A program made the translations under genes and the position numbers. From Desulfobacteraceae bacterium (lineage in GTDB: Bacteria; Desulfobacterota; Desulfobulbia; Desulfobulbales; Desulfobulbaceae): 8,041 nucleotides of DNA. This document shows positions 7,014-8,041 of the stretch, in pieces. The stretch lies in assembly GCA_022837185.1 (NCBI GenBank), contig JALHJD010000130.1:4649-12689 (forward strand), in the 5' to 3' direction. The notes under the pieces were generated by a model that saw nothing but the letters and a program-made list of their open reading frames with translations, was not told the DNA's origin and searched no databases. Each line of letters opens with the position of its first letter. The first letter of the stretch is position 1.

Positions 7014-7526
7014 TCAGGCCACCATCTCGTCGACCTTCAGACCACGGAGTCGGGCAATCTCTTCGGCCGAGCGCAGCTTTCGCAGGCCGTCCATGGTCGC
7101 CTTGACCAGGTTGTGCGGATTGTTCGAACCGAGGCACTTGGTCAGGATATTCTGCACGCCCGCCGCTTCCAGAACAGCCCGAACGGCCCCGCCGGCGATG
7201 ACTCCGGTACCATCGGAAGCCGGTTTCAGCATCACCGTGCCGGATTTGAATTTCCCGTTTATTGCATGCGGGATGGAAACTTCGGTCAGGGCAACCCGCC
7301 GCATATCCTTTTTGGCACTTTCCACGCCTTTGCGAATAGCTTCAGGCACCTGATTGGCCTTGCCGAGTCCGTAGCCGACCATTCCTTTCCCGTCACCGAC
7401 CACGACAATTGCACTGAAACTGAAGCGGCGGCCGCCTTTCACAACCTTGGCGACCCTGTTGATATAGACAATTTTTTCTATGAGCTCTTCCTGGTTGCCT
7501 TCTTTAGCCCGTTTAAAATCAGCCAA
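7014..7526 (-). CDS. rpsE: 30S ribosomal protein S5, TTG start
   Basis: The 170-residue product is S5. The N-terminal double-stranded-RNA-binding domain includes [20 protein letters not shown] (22-41) and [21 protein letters not shown] (43-63). The C-terminal domain has [19 protein letters not shown] (102-120) and [20 protein letters not shown] (124-143). S5 lies at the mRNA entry site beside S4 and affects decoding fidelity. The start is TTG at 7526. No ATG or GTG occurs in the frame before an upstream TGA at 7551-7553, and ADFKRAKE with the following [12 protein letters not shown] fits the family N-terminus. A GGGGGTG Shine-Dalgarno stands in front. It lies 48 nt after rplR and 30 nt before rpmD. 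Confidence 0.98.
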   Translation of the reverse strand: MADFKRAKEGNQEELIEKIVYINRVAKVVKGGRRFSFSAIVVVGDGKGMVGYGLGKANQVPEAIRKGVESAKKDMRRVALTEVSIPHAINGKFKSGTVMLKPASDGTGVIAGGAVRAVLEAAGVQNILTKCLGSNNPHNLVKATMDGLRKLRSAEEIARLRGLKVDEMVA

Positions 7527-7530
7527 GTAA

Positions 7531-7537
7531 CACCCCC
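7531..7537 (-). promoter_or_regulatory. Ribosome binding site of rpsE
   Basis: GGGGGTG can pair with the anti-Shine-Dalgarno over seven bases with one G-U pair, placing its core six bases before the TTG codon. It supports TTG at 7526 as the rpsE start. Confidence 0.75.
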
Positions 7538-7574
7538 GTGATATTAGTGTTCAGAAATGAATCTATGCTCTTGA

Positions 7575-7940
7575 TCAAAAATCAAGTCCGCCTTGGCGGG
7601 CCCCGTCGGATACTGCCTTGACCCGGCCATGGTACAGATTGCCGCCGCGGTCGAACACCACCCGGGTAATCCCCGAATTTTTCGCCCTTTCGGCAATCAC
7701 TTCGCCCACTTTCCGCGCCTGCGCAACCTTGCCCTTGACATCGACCCCGTCAAAACTTTTGTCCTTGGTTGACATGGTCACCAGGGTTGCATGCTTCGTG
7801 TCGTCTATGATCTGCACGTATATATGCCGGTTGCTCCTGAAAATAGACATCCGCGGTCTTTCCGGAGTACCCAATATTTTGGTCCGAATACGTTTGATGC
7901 GCTTTTTCCGTGCGACTTCTTTTGGATTTGTCTTCGCCAT
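7575..7940 (-). CDS. rplR: 50S ribosomal protein L18
   Basis: The 121-residue product is L18, a 5S rRNA-binding protein of the central protuberance. It has a basic N-terminus (MAKTNPKEVARKKRIKRIRT), the ERPRMSIFRSNRHIYVQIIDD strand region (27-47), AKNSGITRVVFDRGGNLYHG (86-105) and the conserved end RVKAVSDGARQGGLDF. The length is close to E. coli (117). The ATG at 7940 follows GGTGGTAGGCA, a usable Shine-Dalgarno. It lies 21 nt after rplF and 48 nt before rpsE. The stop codon falls inside a short inverted repeat (CTTGAT/ATCAAG). Confidence 0.98.
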   Translation of the reverse strand: MAKTNPKEVARKKRIKRIRTKILGTPERPRMSIFRSNRHIYVQIIDDTKHATLVTMSTKDKSFDGVDVKGKVAQARKVGEVIAERAKNSGITRVVFDRGGNLYHGRVKAVSDGARQGGLDF

Positions 7941-7961
7941 TGCCTACCACCAGATGAATTG

Positions 7962-8041
7962 TTATTTCGCGCCGGCTTTTCCGACTTTCCGGACTATGTG
8001 CTCGCCCTCGTAACGGATACCCTTGCCCTTGTAGGGCTCGG
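7962..8041 (-). CDS. rplF: 50S ribosomal protein L6, C-terminal fragment (start outside window)
   Basis: Only the last 25 codons are visible, ending in TAA: EPYKGKGIRYEGEHIVRKVG followed by KAGAK. The P-E-P-Y-K-G-K-G-I/V-R-Y motif is the conserved C-terminus of L6, which binds 23S rRNA near the sarcin-ricin loop. It lies immediately upstream of rplR with a 21-nt gap, the standard spc order. The fragment is cut by the window edge, not by damage to the gene. Confidence 0.95.
   Translation of the reverse strand, partial: EPYKGKGIRYEGEHIVRKVGKAGAK

Noticed and set aside
7527..7574. TAATAT in the rplR-rpsE spacer as a promoter -10
   Set aside because: No acceptable -35 hexamer lies 16-18 bases upstream.
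7570..7586. Inverted repeat CTTGAT-N5-ATCAAG at the rplR stop, a possible terminator
   Set aside because: The stem is only 6 bp and AT-rich, with no U-tract after it on the transcript.

Overview
This is the promoter-distal part of a bacterial ribosomal-protein superoperon, the end of the spc block followed by the whole alpha block. It reads entirely on the minus strand, from right to left. In transcription order the genes are rplF (3' end only), rplR, rpsE, rpmD, rplO, secY, map, infA, rpmJ, rpsM, rpsK, rpsD, rpoA and rplQ. A strong intrinsic terminator follows, then the first 200 codons of a YkgJ-type cysteine-cluster protein that runs off the left edge. Coding density is very high. No stretch over 300 bases lacks a gene; the longest spacers are map-infA (115 nt), rpsK-rpsD (85 nt), the rplQ to YkgJ-type spacer (76 nt, mostly terminator) and rpoA-rplQ (61 nt). 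I found no tRNA, rRNA, mobile element, CRISPR array or long repeat.

Organism: a Gram-negative-type, fairly GC-rich bacterium. The gene order secY-map-infA-rpmJ-rpsM-rpsK-rpsD-rpoA-rplQ and the general look of RpoA, IF-1 and SecY suggest a former deltaproteobacterium (Desulfobacterota, perhaps near Desulfobulbales). This is an impression from family knowledge, not the result of a search. The adenylate kinase gene that often sits between secY and map is absent here.

Layout: 7962-8041 is the L6 tail. 6361-7940 holds L18, S5, L30 and L15. 5052-6356 is SecY, the channel of the Sec translocon. 4260-5039 is methionine aminopeptidase. 3764-4144 holds IF-1 and L36, preceded by a good sigma70-type promoter in the AT-rich map-infA spacer. 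2187-3723 holds S13, S11 and S4. 1123-2166 is the RNA polymerase alpha subunit and 678-1061 is L17. 607-646 is the terminator and 1-601 the YkgJ-type gene. Together the genes couple ribosome assembly, translation initiation, N-terminal methionine removal, membrane insertion and RNA polymerase assembly.

The window is ordinary core genome, and I do not see a previously undescribed system. The points worth a second look are: TTG start codons on three 30S genes (rpsE, rpsM, rpsD), each behind a strong Shine-Dalgarno; a compact hairpin in the rpsK-rpsD spacer just upstream of the rpsD ribosome binding site; the internal infA promoter; and a YkgJ-type gene whose start abuts the terminator U-tract without a visible ribosome binding site.
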